Source: Fen-1273 sp963837815
GTDB taxonomy: Bacteria > Bacteroidota > Ignavibacteria > UBA10030 > UBA6906
Assembly: GCA_963837815.1 (NCBI GenBank)
Contig: CAWIOS010000013.1
Location: 310,001 to 374,000, forward strand
Reading direction: 5' to 3'
Length of the DNA stretch: 64,000 nucleotides
The notes under the pieces were generated by a model. The model ran no database searches and was not told the DNA's origin. It saw only the letters and a program-made list of their open reading frames with translations. A program made the translations under genes and the position numbers. This document shows positions 1-8,786 of the stretch, one piece after another (the first letter of the stretch is position 1; each line of letters opens with the position of its first letter).

Positions 1-1
1 G

Positions 2-322
2 TCGATGGACGTCGTCAAAAACGACGATATCACCGCCACGGTCGCCGTGGATGCGCTCCGTCCGAATGACGACTTTGAATCGATAAACATGGGGGCGGAG
101 ATCGGCTGGTGGAACACGCTCTTCATCCGCGGAGGCTACCAGTCCATGTTCAAGGGAGGGCAGGCGCCGCTGAGCAGCGACAAGGGGCAGGAGGGACTCA
201 CGCTCGGTGCGGGACTCCACTACCACTTCGAGGGGTTTGCCGCCCTCTCGTTCAACTATGCGTTTGAGAAGTTCGGCATTTTCGGCAACCTGAACACGAT
301 CGCCCTGTCCATAGGGTTCTGA
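2..322 (+). CDS. PorV/PorQ-family outer-membrane protein, C-terminal part (5' truncated)
   Basis: This is the 3' end of a gene whose start lies before the window. The visible 106 codons show alternating beta-strand segments with aromatic girdle residues (GAEIGWWNTLFIRGGYQ, LTLGAGLHYHF, LSFNYAFEKFG) and end in the aromatic residue Phe (IALSIGF), as expected for an outer-membrane barrel. The pattern resembles the C-terminus of the PorV/PorQ family, whose PorV member helps type IX secretion cargo reach the cell surface. The gene directly downstream encodes a protein with a T9SS sorting domain, which fits. The exact family cannot be fixed from the fragment; a generic OmpP1/FadL-like barrel is the alternative. 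Confidence 0.6.
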   Translation, partial: SMDVVKNDDITATVAVDALRPNDDFESINMGAEIGWWNTLFIRGGYQSMFKGGQAPLSSDKGQEGLTLGAGLHYHFEGFAALSFNYAFEKFGIFGNLNTIALSIGF

Positions 323-442
323 CATCGAATTCACTGATCCGATCACTTTCCTGACACGAAAGGAGGCAAGGGGGGGCACACAACACATGAGCGTTGCGAA
401 ATCTGCGGAAAGTTCACACTGGTTCACACACAGGAGGTCCAA

Positions 443-2560
443 ATGAAGAAGCCATTACTTCTTATGCTCGTCGTCATTGTCGTGTTCGGGCTGCTTCTGC
501 CCGTCGCGGCCCTGGCGCAGCAGAAGAACATCACGTTTATCATCAACACGGCGACGGTTCCCGACACGGTAAAGGCCGGCGCGTCGCTCTCGATCACCGG
601 GGCGGCATCACACGATACGAACGACTCGAAAGCTCTCACCAACTGGGGCACGGGTGCGCTGCTGACAAACATCGGCGGAGATTACTGGAAGGCGACTCTT
701 GCGCTGACGCCGGGCGATACACTCTCCTACAAGATCCGCATATATCCCACGGCCCAGAACAGCGGATGGGAAGAGAACACAAACGCCGCCAACGGCAACC
801 GCAACCTCACGGTCCCTGCCACGGATTCGACACTGTTGCCCGAGTACTGGAATAACGGCAACTTCCCCTTCGGGAAGGACATCGACGTGTTCACGAAGCC
901 CTGGACGGCGGCGGCGGATTCGTTCATGAGCATCTACGTCCGCGTCAATATTAAGGGCGTCCAGGACGGCGGCACGTACGGGTACACGAGTGCGGACAAC
1001 GACTCCGTCTGCGTCCTGGGTGGCGGTACCGCAAGCGCGGGAGACGATCTTGACTGGGGAACACCGTTCTACCTGACCCAGGAAAAGGACGCGACAAACA
1101 GCGAGACCGCGTTCGGCATGCCGTCCAACACGTTCTTCTCCGGGCGCATACGCCTCCGGAAATCGGCGTACGCCGCCGGATCGGATATGCCATACAAGTT
1201 CCGGTTCGGTTCCAACTGGAGCTACGGCTCCCTGCAGCGCTCCGAGCAGGGGCTTCCCGGGGATGGGAACCGTCATTTCTCGATTCCCATCGGGCAGAAG
1301 GACACGACGCTCCAGTGGGTCTACTTCGGCAACGCCCAGCCCATCCCGAGATCGAATCCTGACACGTGCATTGTTACATGGAACGTCAACCTTTCAAGCA
1401 CGATTTCCAAAGGCGGGTACACTCCCGGCGATACAGTTGACGTCCAGTCCGGATTCTTCAATACGGCGGTGGTGAACCCGAGGACGACATACCTCCGCCA
1501 GGTGATCGGCGCTCTCTACACTGCGACGGACACGGTCATCACGAAGGTCGGCAGTCTCCTCGACTACCAGTACTACACGCACAAGTTCGGCCAGGACAAC
1601 CGGGAGAACTACTACAACTTCACGTACGCTGGACCCCAGGCCAGCGAAGCCGAACGTCGCCAGTTTACGGTTCCTTCGAAGAAGTTCACTGTGTACGACA
1701 CGAGCAACAGCGTCGTCTCGGCGCGCCGCGTGCCGCTCTTCCCGAACACGCGCGTGCTGGCACGGCATGTCCGCGTCACGTACACCGTCGACATGCGGGC
1801 TGCATACTACAACCTCAAGGGGGGCGATTCGCTTGTCGCCATCCAGGGGAACACAAGCGTGTACCCGTCGCAGAAGGACTCCATATTCAAGTGGGGAGTC
1901 TGGATCAACGGTCCCGCGGTCGACAACTGGGACACGTGGGGTCTTCCGCTCGTCCAGGATACCGCCCACAAGATGTGGGATGACGGCACGCATGGAGACA
2001 AGGTCGCTCATGACTCGATCTACTCTGTCCAGGCGTACTACTCGCCGGACAGTGTCGGCATCGGTGACAAGGGCGTCGTGGGCCAGGTCTTCAAGTTCGG
2101 CATCTACGGAAGCGACAACGAGGGCGGTTCCGGCGGCTACGGCAACAACCACGCCGAGAACATCGTGGACACCGATACAACGTACACGATCGCGAGCGAC
2201 TTCGGGAGCATCAATCCGGCATACTACAAATACTGGAACTATGATCTCCACGCGCCCCAGACGCCGACCGGCATCACGCAGCTTCCGGGCGTGGCGAAGA
2301 CGTTCAGGCTCGAGCAGAACTACCCGAACCCCTTCAACCCCTCCACGAAGATCGAGTTCTCGATCCCGGCCGCATCCCAGGTGGAGCTGAAGGTCTACAA
2401 TATTCTGGGCCAGGAAGTCGCCACACTCGTGAGCGAATCGCTCAAAGAGGGGAACCACGTGGTGACGTTTGACGCCTCGCGTCTTGCGACCGGCGTCTAC
2501 CTGTACAGGATCAAGGCGGGTTCGTTCGTGAGCACGAAGAAGATGGTGCTGTTGAAGTAA
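443..2560 (+). CDS. Secreted multi-repeat protein with T9SS C-terminal sorting domain; probable glycan-binding
   Basis: A 705-residue exported protein. The ATG follows a strong AGGAGG site by five bases. Residues 1-25 form a signal peptide (MKKPLLLMLV, then a hydrophobic core ending ALAQQ). The last ~80 residues are a type IX secretion sorting domain (EQNYPNPFNPSTKIEF, YNILGQEVATLV, GVYLYRI, KKMVLLK). The body consists of about four diverged beta-sandwich-like modules, each with a YKFRI-like strand, an acidic/Asn-rich stretch (WEENTNAANGNR, GLPGDGNRHF, GYGNNHAENIV) and a closing W/Y motif (YWNNG, VYFGN, YKYWN). These resemble starch-binding modules of the CBM20/SusE type, but this is inference from pattern. 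No catalytic motif was seen. The alpha-glucan locus 6 kb downstream suggests surface glucan capture. A clear terminator follows. Confidence 0.7.
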   Translation: MKKPLLLMLVVIVVFGLLLPVAALAQQKNITFIINTATVPDTVKAGASLSITGAASHDTNDSKALTNWGTGALLTNIGGDYWKATLALTPGDTLSYKIRIYPTAQNSGWEENTNAANGNRNLTVPATDSTLLPEYWNNGNFPFGKDIDVFTKPWTAAADSFMSIYVRVNIKGVQDGGTYGYTSADNDSVCVLGGGTASAGDDLDWGTPFYLTQEKDATNSETAFGMPSNTFFSGRIRLRKSAYAAGSDMPYKFRFGSNWSYGSLQRSEQGLPGDGNRHFSIPIGQKDTTLQWVYFGNAQPIPRSNPDTCIVTWNVNLSSTISKGGYTPGDTVDVQSGFFNTAVVNPRTTYLRQVIGALYTATDTVITKVGSLLDYQYYTHKFGQDNRENYYNFTYAGPQASEAERRQFTVPSKKFTVYDTSNSVVSARRVPLFPNTRVLARHVRVTYTVDMRAAYYNLKGGDSLVAIQGNTSVYPSQKDSIFKWGVWINGPAVDNWDTWGLPLVQDTAHKMWDDGTHGDKVAHDSIYSVQAYYSPDSVGIGDKGVVGQVFKFGIYGSDNEGGSGGYGNNHAENIVDTDTTYTIASDFGSINPAYYKYWNYDLHAPQTPTGITQLPGVAKTFRLEQNYPNPFNPSTKIEFSIPAASQVELKVYNILGQEVATLVSESLKEGNHVVTFDASRLATGVYLYRIKAGSFVSTKKMVLLK

Positions 2561-2637
2561 CGGTTCCTGCGTCCTGGAGGATTGTGTCCGGGAGAAATTC
2601 CGGCTCCTTCATGACGTGATCCGGCTGTGAATCAGGA

Positions 2638-2672
2638 GGGGCGGTGCCCGCAAACGGTGCCGCCCCTTTTTT
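2638..2672 (+). terminator. Rho-independent terminator after the T9SS cargo gene
   Basis: GGGGCGG (2638-2644) pairs with CCGCCCC (2660-2666). The stem can extend inward through TGCC/GGTG with two G-T pairs. Six T's (2667-2672) follow. It lies 78 bases after the stop of the upstream plus-strand gene and ends 15 bases before the convergent minus-strand stop. Confidence 0.85.
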
Positions 2673-2686
2673 GACGGGGTGCGGCG

Positions 2687-4609
2687 TTAACGGGGCTGAC
2701 CGAGTATCTGCGCGCGGAGATCCCGGGCGGGTGCGTACGAGGGGCAGGCGTGGAGCGCCCTCTCAAGCCACTCCAGGGCCTTCTGTGTCTCTCCGGTGTT
2801 TGCGGAGACGGCCGCTAGCCCGTAGCAGATCTGCGCCCGGGGGAGCGGGAGGTCCTTTCCCTCGGTCAGTTCAAGCGCTCTCGAGAGACGCGCGCGGGCC
2901 TCGTCGAATTCCCCCGTGTTGTTGAGTATGAGCCCGAGGTCGATGAGCGGGTACGGATACGACGGGTTCAACGCGATCGCCCGCCTGTATTCCACGGCCG
3001 CCCCTGCCATGTCGCCGGCGTCCCTCATGAGCGCCGCGCGGCGGTAGCGCGGGTAGAATTCAAAAGGGTATTCCTCGACGAGCGCACTGTACGTCCGGAA
3101 CGCCTCGCGGGGGCGCCCCGCGTTCTGTTCGTATGCGGCAAACTGCAGGCAGGCGTCCGTCCAGCCGGTGGTCTTCATGTACACATCCGTGACGATCTTT
3201 CGTTCGTTCGGATCCGCCGAGTCAAGAAGGGGGGAGGGGGATGAGAAATCCGTGAACGGCCATCTGCCTGTGAGCGCCCGCACGGAGATCTCACCGTAGG
3301 CGAGATCGAGCCACGAAAGGCTCAGGCTGTCGGCGTCGAACGGAAGAAGCGCGGGCGTCACCGTTCGCGCCGGGACGGCGCGGAGGTTCAGCATTTCCCC
3401 GACGAACTCCCTGGATATCAGGTCATACCCCCGCGCGGTGGGATGGAGGTGTTCCCAGAAGAGTGTCCCTCCTGCGATCCCCCCGGGAGAGTGTGCGGCA
3501 AAGAGCGAGTCGACGGCGATGCAGGGCACCCGTTCGTGTGCGCAGACCTCGCGTATGACGCTGTCCGTTTCCGACGGCGCGCGGAACTTGAGGAGATCCT
3601 CATCCCGCGCCCTCCGGAGCTCCCGCGCCCCCTCCGCGGTGTCTCCGAGGGCGACGTCCGCCCGTCCGAGCCAGTAGTCCGTAAATGCATTCCCCGGTTC
3701 GGTTTTCCGGAGGAGCCTGAGGCGCAGCCGGGCCTCCTCTGCGTTTCCCGATGCGAGGAGCGGGGGGATATCCTCGTGGGTCGCACGGGAGATGAAGGGG
3801 GGGAACATGAGGTTGGATGTCACGTCGCTTGCAATCACCTCTGTCCCCCGGTCGCGGAACGACCGGATGATCCTCCGCATGTTCTCGCGGAATCTCCCGA
3901 GCACACGCGTTTCCTCGGGGGAGCCGGATTGCACCGTGGCCCCCCGGGAGACCTGTTTCATCAGGTTCCGTTCCCCTTCCGGCGTGCCGCGACCGAGTTT
4001 TGCGAGACCCCGCTGCATGAGACGGACGATCCTGAGCGAGCGGGCGCGGTACTTCAGGGGAGTGAGGAACGGGAATTGCTTTTCGATCCAGGGGGCGCCC
4101 ACGCCATCCGGGCCGTAAAATTCGTTGTGTCCGAGATACAGGAGGACGACGTCGGGCTGGAGTGCGGCGAGATCCGGGGCCATGTCGGCGATCACGTTCG
4201 AATTGATCGCGGAGGCTCCGAAGTTGACGACCTCGATCTCCTCCGCGGGAAAGAGATGCCGGAGCTGCTTGCGCACCAGCGCGGGGATCGTCGCCGAAAG
4301 TTCGTACGGGGTCCCGAACATGGACGATTCGCCGATGCAGAACACCCTGAACGTCCCCTTTCCTTTCCGTTCCCTGATGAGGCTCGGCTTCAGTTCAGGC
4401 ACCATGGGCGCGTCCGCCGGGAAGTATCGCTCCAGGTATGCGCGGTTCACCTGGAACATCCGCGCGGTGTCCGCGGCCGCCTCGCGCACGAGAGGCGCGT
4501 CAAGCGACGGTGCAAAAAAACGGAGCGACATCTCCAGGAGGAAAAGGACGACGAAGGGGAAGAGGAGCGTGAAGAGCGTGAAGAAGAGGCGTTTTCTTCC
4601 CGAAGGCAT
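2687..4609 (-). CDS. Membrane-anchored SGNH/GDSL-like hydrolase with C-terminal TPR repeats (copy 1)
   Basis: A 640-residue protein. Residues ~8-30 form one N-terminal membrane segment. The SGNH fold follows: block I is FCIGESSMFG (GES at 93-95), block III is YLGHNEFYG (GHNE at 160-163), and block V is EHLHPTARG near residue 387. The C-terminal ~150 residues are TPR-like helical repeats (AAVEYRRAIALNPSYPYPL, then further repeats). Families with this layout include O-acyltransferases and esterases that modify envelope polysaccharides; the substrate here is unknown. A paralogue with the same order lies at 6572-8578, with a parvulin gene between them on the other strand. The ATG is only three bases from a promoter -7 box, so the transcript may be leaderless. 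Confidence 0.75.
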   Translation of the reverse strand: MPSGRKRLFFTLFTLLFPFVVLFLLEMSLRFFAPSLDAPLVREAAADTARMFQVNRAYLERYFPADAPMVPELKPSLIRERKGKGTFRVFCIGESSMFGTPYELSATIPALVRKQLRHLFPAEEIEVVNFGASAINSNVIADMAPDLAALQPDVVLLYLGHNEFYGPDGVGAPWIEKQFPFLTPLKYRARSLRIVRLMQRGLAKLGRGTPEGERNLMKQVSRGATVQSGSPEETRVLGRFRENMRRIIRSFRDRGTEVIASDVTSNLMFPPFISRATHEDIPPLLASGNAEEARLRLRLLRKTEPGNAFTDYWLGRADVALGDTAEGARELRRARDEDLLKFRAPSETDSVIREVCAHERVPCIAVDSLFAAHSPGGIAGGTLFWEHLHPTARGYDLISREFVGEMLNLRAVPARTVTPALLPFDADSLSLSWLDLAYGEISVRALTGRWPFTDFSSPSPLLDSADPNERKIVTDVYMKTTGWTDACLQFAAYEQNAGRPREAFRTYSALVEEYPFEFYPRYRRAALMRDAGDMAGAAVEYRRAIALNPSYPYPLIDLGLILNNTGEFDEARARLSRALELTEGKDLPLPRAQICYGLAAVSANTGETQKALEWLERALHACPSYAPARDLRAQILGQPR

Positions 4610-4612
4610 CCC

Positions 4613-4643
4613 GCAATCTAGAAAACCGGGCTCTCATCTGCAA
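4613..4643 (-). promoter_or_regulatory. Promoter TTG-N20-TAGATTGC for the SGNH/TPR gene (minus strand)
   Basis: On the minus strand, TTG (plus 4641-4643 reads CAA), a 20-base spacer and TAGATTGC (plus 4613-4620) are followed by GGG and the ATG. The spacing is the same as in other promoters of the window. The -7 box ends three bases from the start codon. Confidence 0.5.
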
Positions 4644-4654
4644 GGGCCGTTCCC

Positions 4655-4685
4655 TTGTGGGGGGGGTCCGCTTTCCGTATATTTG
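4655..4685 (+). promoter_or_regulatory. Promoter TTG-N20-TATATTTG for the parvulin gene
   Basis: TTG at 4655-4657, a 20-base spacer, then TATATTTG at 4678-4685, an exact match to the Bacteroidota TAnnTTTG element. It lies 31 bases upstream of the parvulin ATG and runs divergent to the minus-strand promoter at 4613-4643. Confidence 0.65.
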
Positions 4686-4716
4686 TCATAACGACACGGA
4701 GAATCGCAACGCGCAC

Positions 4717-6558
4717 ATGAAGACACCCGGGATGAATCTCGCCCTGACCCTCGCGGCTCTTTTCTTCCTTGCCGCCGGAATCACCCGCGGCCAGGAACAG
4801 GCATCGCCGCCGGAAAAAGTGATTGCGCGGGCGGGGGACTTCTTCATTTCGGAGAAGGAGTTTCTCGAGCGCTATGAACTGCTCCCCGGGTTCGGCAGGC
4901 ATGCGCGCTCGCATGCCGAGGCGTTGAAGACGGAGGTGCTGTACTCCATCATCGCGGAGAAGCTTCTGGCTCAGGACGCCGCCGCCCGGGGGCTGGACAG
5001 GGACAGCGTGGTCGCGCTTGCCGTCCTGGAGACGCGGAAACTCCTGGCGCGGGACGCGATGTACAAGCGCGAGGTGATCGCGAAGTCCGCGGTATCCCCG
5101 GAGGAGATCTCGACCGGGATTGCAGAGGCGCTTCTCGAGCTCTCCCTCCGGTACATCTATTTTGAGAAGCCTGAGGATGCGGCATTTGTCCGCGCACAGA
5201 TGCGCCGGTACGAGGACTTCCGCGGGCTCCGGATCGATTCGTCGTTGCATGCAATCCGTGATACGGTGACGCTGGTCTGGGGCGAGGGGGATCAGGCGAT
5301 CGAATCGGCGGCATTCCGCCTGAAGAAAAATGAGATCTCTCCAGTTGTCCGCGCGGGGGCGGGATATTACATACTTGCCGTCTCCCGCGTCCGGCGCAAT
5401 TTCACGTACGCCAGCCTCGCGTCCGACGTTCTCCGGGAGAAAGTCGTGACGACACTCCGCCGGAGGAAGGAGAAGGCGCGCCTGGAGGAGTTTGCCCCCG
5501 GCGTCCTCCGGGGGAAGACCGGGTATGCCGCGCCGGTCCCGCTGAACCGGCTCATCGCGGCGTTCGAACATGTGTTCCGCGAGGGACCCCGCGACTCGAT
5601 ACTCTATCTGACCCCGGAGCGTGCTTCGGCGGTCGACAGCATATGTGCCTCATCGCTCGGCGACACACTTGCGGTCGCGGGGAGCAGGGTCTGGACGACG
5701 GGTGACGTTGTCGCCCGCCTCACGGACCAGGGGTTCGGGGTTCGCAGGACTGCGCTGAAGAGCATTCCGCTACGTCTGAACACGGAGCTCGAGGGACTTG
5801 TCCAGCGGGAACTGCTGGGGGAGGAGGCCCTCAGGCGGGGATTCGACACCACCGCGGACGTCCGTCACGAAGTGGAGATGTGGCGGGAATCATTCCTTGC
5901 GGCGATGGACAGGGAGCAGATCGCCGGGGAGACCGGCGTCACTGATGCCGACGTCTGGGCCACGATGAAGTGGCGCGACTCGACCGTCACGGTCCCGCAG
6001 GTGCAGCTGCGGGAACTGCGGACCTCCACGTTTGCGCAGATGCAGTCGGCGATGGATGATCTCGCTCGCGGGGCATCGATGGAGGAGGTCGTGAAGAAAT
6101 GGTCAACCGACCCGGAGGCGAGGAGAACGGGGGGACTCACCCCCTACTTTCCCGTTACCGACAGGTCACCGCTGGGCGCGATCGCGTCCCGCCTCGGCCC
6201 CGGCGAACGGTACGGTCCGCTGAACCTCCCCGGGGGACCAGTCTATTTTGAAGTCGCGGGGAAAAAAGCGGCGCCGCTGGACCGGGACACGTCGCTTGCG
6301 CGGCGGTTCGCCGAGGCCAGGAAGGAGACTGCGGGGATGAAACAGCGGAGGGCGGTGACGCTGCGGCTCGCGGCCCTTGCAAAGGAGAAGGGGGTCGACG
6401 TCTACGCGGACCGGCTGAAGGTGCTTACGGTCAGCCCCATCCCCATGATGACGTTCCGGATACTCGGATTCGGCGGGAGGATGCTCGCCGTTCCGTTCGT
6501 TATTCCTGAGCTGGACTGGCTCGGCGTCGACGCCGGAACGGACAATACCGTTCCGTAA
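4717..6558 (+). CDS. Exported parvulin-type peptidylprolyl isomerase (SurA/PpiC-like)
   Basis: A 613-residue protein with a signal peptide (MKTPGMNLALTLAALFFLAA, cleavage near GITRGQ). A SurA-like N-terminal chaperone region (KVIARAGDFFISEKEFLERY, residues ~35-150) precedes a parvulin-like domain in the last 200 residues (VQLRELRTSTFAQM, WSTDPEARRTGGLTPYFPV, GPVYFEVAGKK). Such proteins assist outer-membrane and exported protein folding in the periplasm. The ATG at 4717 was chosen because it starts the signal peptide and lies just downstream of a good promoter; the GTG at 4657 overlaps the -33 element and is unlikely. It sits between two SGNH/TPR genes on the opposite strand. Confidence 0.75.
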   Translation: MKTPGMNLALTLAALFFLAAGITRGQEQASPPEKVIARAGDFFISEKEFLERYELLPGFGRHARSHAEALKTEVLYSIIAEKLLAQDAAARGLDRDSVVALAVLETRKLLARDAMYKREVIAKSAVSPEEISTGIAEALLELSLRYIYFEKPEDAAFVRAQMRRYEDFRGLRIDSSLHAIRDTVTLVWGEGDQAIESAAFRLKKNEISPVVRAGAGYYILAVSRVRRNFTYASLASDVLREKVVTTLRRRKEKARLEEFAPGVLRGKTGYAAPVPLNRLIAAFEHVFREGPRDSILYLTPERASAVDSICASSLGDTLAVAGSRVWTTGDVVARLTDQGFGVRRTALKSIPLRLNTELEGLVQRELLGEEALRRGFDTTADVRHEVEMWRESFLAAMDREQIAGETGVTDADVWATMKWRDSTVTVPQVQLRELRTSTFAQMQSAMDDLARGASMEEVVKKWSTDPEARRTGGLTPYFPVTDRSPLGAIASRLGPGERYGPLNLPGGPVYFEVAGKKAAPLDRDTSLARRFAEARKETAGMKQRRAVTLRLAALAKEKGVDVYADRLKVLTVSPIPMMTFRILGFGGRMLAVPFVIPELDWLGVDAGTDNTVP

Positions 6559-6571
6559 AGTCCGCTGCGCG

Positions 6572-8578
6572 TTATTGCGTCCCGCCGATCCGTTTCAGGA
6601 GCTCCGCCGCCGGCGCGTAGTCGGGCTTCAGCGCCAGCAGCCTTTTCAACTGCGCCCGGGCGCTGTCGCGCGCACCGGTCTGCGCAAACGCGAGGCCCAG
6701 GAGATACCCGTTTTCCGCCTGTTCATCCCCGGATTGCGTGAACGCCAGCAGCCGGCGGTAGTATCCGATGGCGTCGGCCCCGTTTCCCTTTCCGAGGGCG
6801 AGATCCCCCAGCGCCCGGCAGGCGAGCTTCGTCGGCTCCACCGTGAGCGTCGCGAGGAGTTCGCTGCGCATCTCTTCAAGCCTTCCCCTCTCCATGTAGA
6901 AGTGCGCGAGGCTGAGCCGCGGCCTGATGTCAAGCGGCGTCTGGCTTATGATCGCCCGGTATTCCTCCTCCTCGGAAACGTGATCACCCCGCCTCGTGTA
7001 GTACGCAAGCGCCTCCTCGTGCGCCCGCTCCCACGTCCAGCGCGACCGTGTCACCATTTCCACGATCTGCCCGAGCGTGTCCGACGTGCTTATGGCGGGA
7101 ACCGTGGGGACGCCTTCCCTGAACGGCCAGCCGGAGGTGAGAATGGCGACCTTGCGTGCGGCCATCATGTCGTCGAGCCGCGTGATGGGGCGCTCCTCCC
7201 ACAGCCGCTCGTCTCCCGTCGTGTCACGCGCGCGCCAGCTTTCCCGCGGGGCGAGAAGCCCCATCCCCTCCATTGCGCGCGCGTAGGCCTTCGCCATCAG
7301 GAAGTACCCGCGCGCCGTCGGATGAAGGTGCTCGAATATCATTTCGTTCCCCACAATCGAATCGGGAGACGCCGCGGCAAACAGCGCCTCCATGTCCACA
7401 ACGGCCACCCGGCTCGCCTCGCGCATGGCGCGAATCGCCGCGTTGAAATCGGAACTCGCGCGGAACCGGAGCTGGTCGAGATCACGCGCACTCAGGTACG
7501 CGCTCCGTGCGGCGTCTGTCTCCCCGGCGGAATCAAGGCACCGGGCGAGCGTGAACTGCACGTCTGCGCGGAGGGAGTCGAGCGCGAGCGCGCTCCGGAG
7601 GCGGGGAACCGCCCCCCGCACGTCTCCCCGGGCGAAGAGGGAGATGCCCGCCCCGAACGACGAGTCGAATTCCCTCCTCTCTGCCGCCGTCATCCCGGGG
7701 CGCGGCTGTGAAACGAACGGGGGCTGTCGCCGCACGTTCGAGACCTGCGTGCCGAGTATGAGCGGTATCCCGCGCGCCGAACAGAGTTCCGCGGTCGCGC
7801 GGAGGTTTTCCCGGAACGTTGCGAGCGCCTCGTCGTAGAGCCGGCTCCCCGCCGGGATGTTCTCCCCGCGGGCCAGCCGCTCCATCATCGTCCCTCTCTC
7901 GTCCCCCGGGGGCGACGGCGAAAAGACGCCTGAGATTTTCAGGTACAGGTCCCTGATGAGGCGGTACGTCCTGAACCGGAGCAGCCGCAGGGAGAGGTCC
8001 GTCAGCCACCGTGCCCCCGCAGGCGATTCGCGCGATGCGACGCCGAGCGCGCCGTAAAACTCGTTGTGGCCGTCGTACGCGATGATGACATCGGGGCCGG
8101 CATCCGGGAGTTCGCGCGCGATGTCGAGAACGGTGAAGCTGTTCGTTGCGGTGAGTCCCAGGTTGATGACTTCGATGGAACGGTCCGGGAAGAGGGCGTG
8201 AAGCCTGTCCCGGAGGAACGTGGAGAAGGCGGCGTTGAACCAGTACGGATAGCCGACCGTCGTGGATCCCCCGAGACAGAATATCCTGAACGTTCCCGGC
8301 GGCTTCTCTCTCTCGAATGCATCGAGCGAAGTGGCGGGTGAGAATTCCGTCCCGGGGAAGTACCGCTTTCCCACTCCCGGGTTCATCACGAGGTACGCCT
8401 TCCCCCCGGCTTCAATCGGCGTGAAGAGGGAGATGTCAGGGCCGTACCGGAAGAGACGGAGCCCGAGCTCCAGAATGACGAGAAACGCGACGGGGAGGAT
8501 GAGCGTCACCGCGGTGAATACGCGGCGTTTGAGACCCCCGGGGAGGCCGTTCTGAAGTGTTCTGTGCGGTTGTGGCAT
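6572..8578 (-). CDS. Membrane-anchored SGNH/GDSL-like hydrolase with TPR repeats (copy 2)
   Basis: A 668-residue paralogue of the protein at 2687-4609. One membrane segment (TAVTLILPVAFLVILELGL, residues ~22-40) is followed by SGNH block I FCLGGSTTVGYPY (~100-112), block III AYDGHNEFYGALG and block V FEHLHPTARGYFLM. TPR-like repeats follow to the end (AIGYYRRLLAFTQSG, ALKPDYAPAAELL). Block I here is GGST, where copy 1 has GESS; both keep the serine. The ATG at 8578 was chosen over upstream in-frame starts because the hydrophobic anchor begins ~20 residues later and a -7 promoter box ends three bases before it. Possible roles are O-acylation or deacylation of an envelope glycan; this is inference. 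Confidence 0.75.
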   Translation of the reverse strand: MPQPHRTLQNGLPGGLKRRVFTAVTLILPVAFLVILELGLRLFRYGPDISLFTPIEAGGKAYLVMNPGVGKRYFPGTEFSPATSLDAFEREKPPGTFRIFCLGGSTTVGYPYWFNAAFSTFLRDRLHALFPDRSIEVINLGLTATNSFTVLDIARELPDAGPDVIIAYDGHNEFYGALGVASRESPAGARWLTDLSLRLLRFRTYRLIRDLYLKISGVFSPSPPGDERGTMMERLARGENIPAGSRLYDEALATFRENLRATAELCSARGIPLILGTQVSNVRRQPPFVSQPRPGMTAAERREFDSSFGAGISLFARGDVRGAVPRLRSALALDSLRADVQFTLARCLDSAGETDAARSAYLSARDLDQLRFRASSDFNAAIRAMREASRVAVVDMEALFAAASPDSIVGNEMIFEHLHPTARGYFLMAKAYARAMEGMGLLAPRESWRARDTTGDERLWEERPITRLDDMMAARKVAILTSGWPFREGVPTVPAISTSDTLGQIVEMVTRSRWTWERAHEEALAYYTRRGDHVSEEEEYRAIISQTPLDIRPRLSLAHFYMERGRLEEMRSELLATLTVEPTKLACRALGDLALGKGNGADAIGYYRRLLAFTQSGDEQAENGYLLGLAFAQTGARDSARAQLKRLLALKPDYAPAAELLKRIGGTQ

Positions 8579-8581
8579 GGT

Positions 8582-8611
8582 CCAATATATTATCTCCGCG
8601 TCTCGAATCAA
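8582..8611 (-). promoter_or_regulatory. Promoter TTG-N19-TATATTGG for SGNH/TPR copy 2 (minus strand)
   Basis: On the minus strand TTG (plus 8609-8611), a 19-base spacer and TATATTGG (plus 8582-8589) are followed by ACC and the ATG. The arrangement repeats that of SGNH/TPR copy 1 and implies a leaderless or nearly leaderless mRNA. Confidence 0.5.
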
Positions 8612-8692
8612 AATCGCGGGATCCCCTTCCATGGAACAACGCGTGCTGGGCGTTCTTCTTGTTCGCAGTTCGGAATTGCCGGAGCGGCTCCG

Positions 8693-8724
8693 TTGCTTTT
8701 TCCTCGATGATTGAGTATTATTTG
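8693..8724 (+). promoter_or_regulatory. Candidate promoter for the alpha-glucan operon
   Basis: TTG at 8693-8695, a 20-base spacer, then TATTATTTG (8716-8724), one base longer than the TAnnTTTG consensus. It lies 62 bases upstream of the first GH13 gene. It is the only promoter-like sequence found for the plus-strand glucan genes. Confidence 0.4.
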
Positions 8725-8786
8725 TCAACCAGCCTCGTTCTCACTCCCCGGATTCGAACATCACGCCACATGATGCAGGATATCTC

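Noticed and set aside
387..446. A 19-codon ORF (ATG at 387) ending in an ATGA overlap with the start of the T9SS cargo gene, with AAGGAGG at 359-365.
   Set aside because: The Shine-Dalgarno is about 21 bases from the ATG, the peptide has no notable composition, and the cargo gene has its own AGGAGG. Coincidence is the simpler reading.
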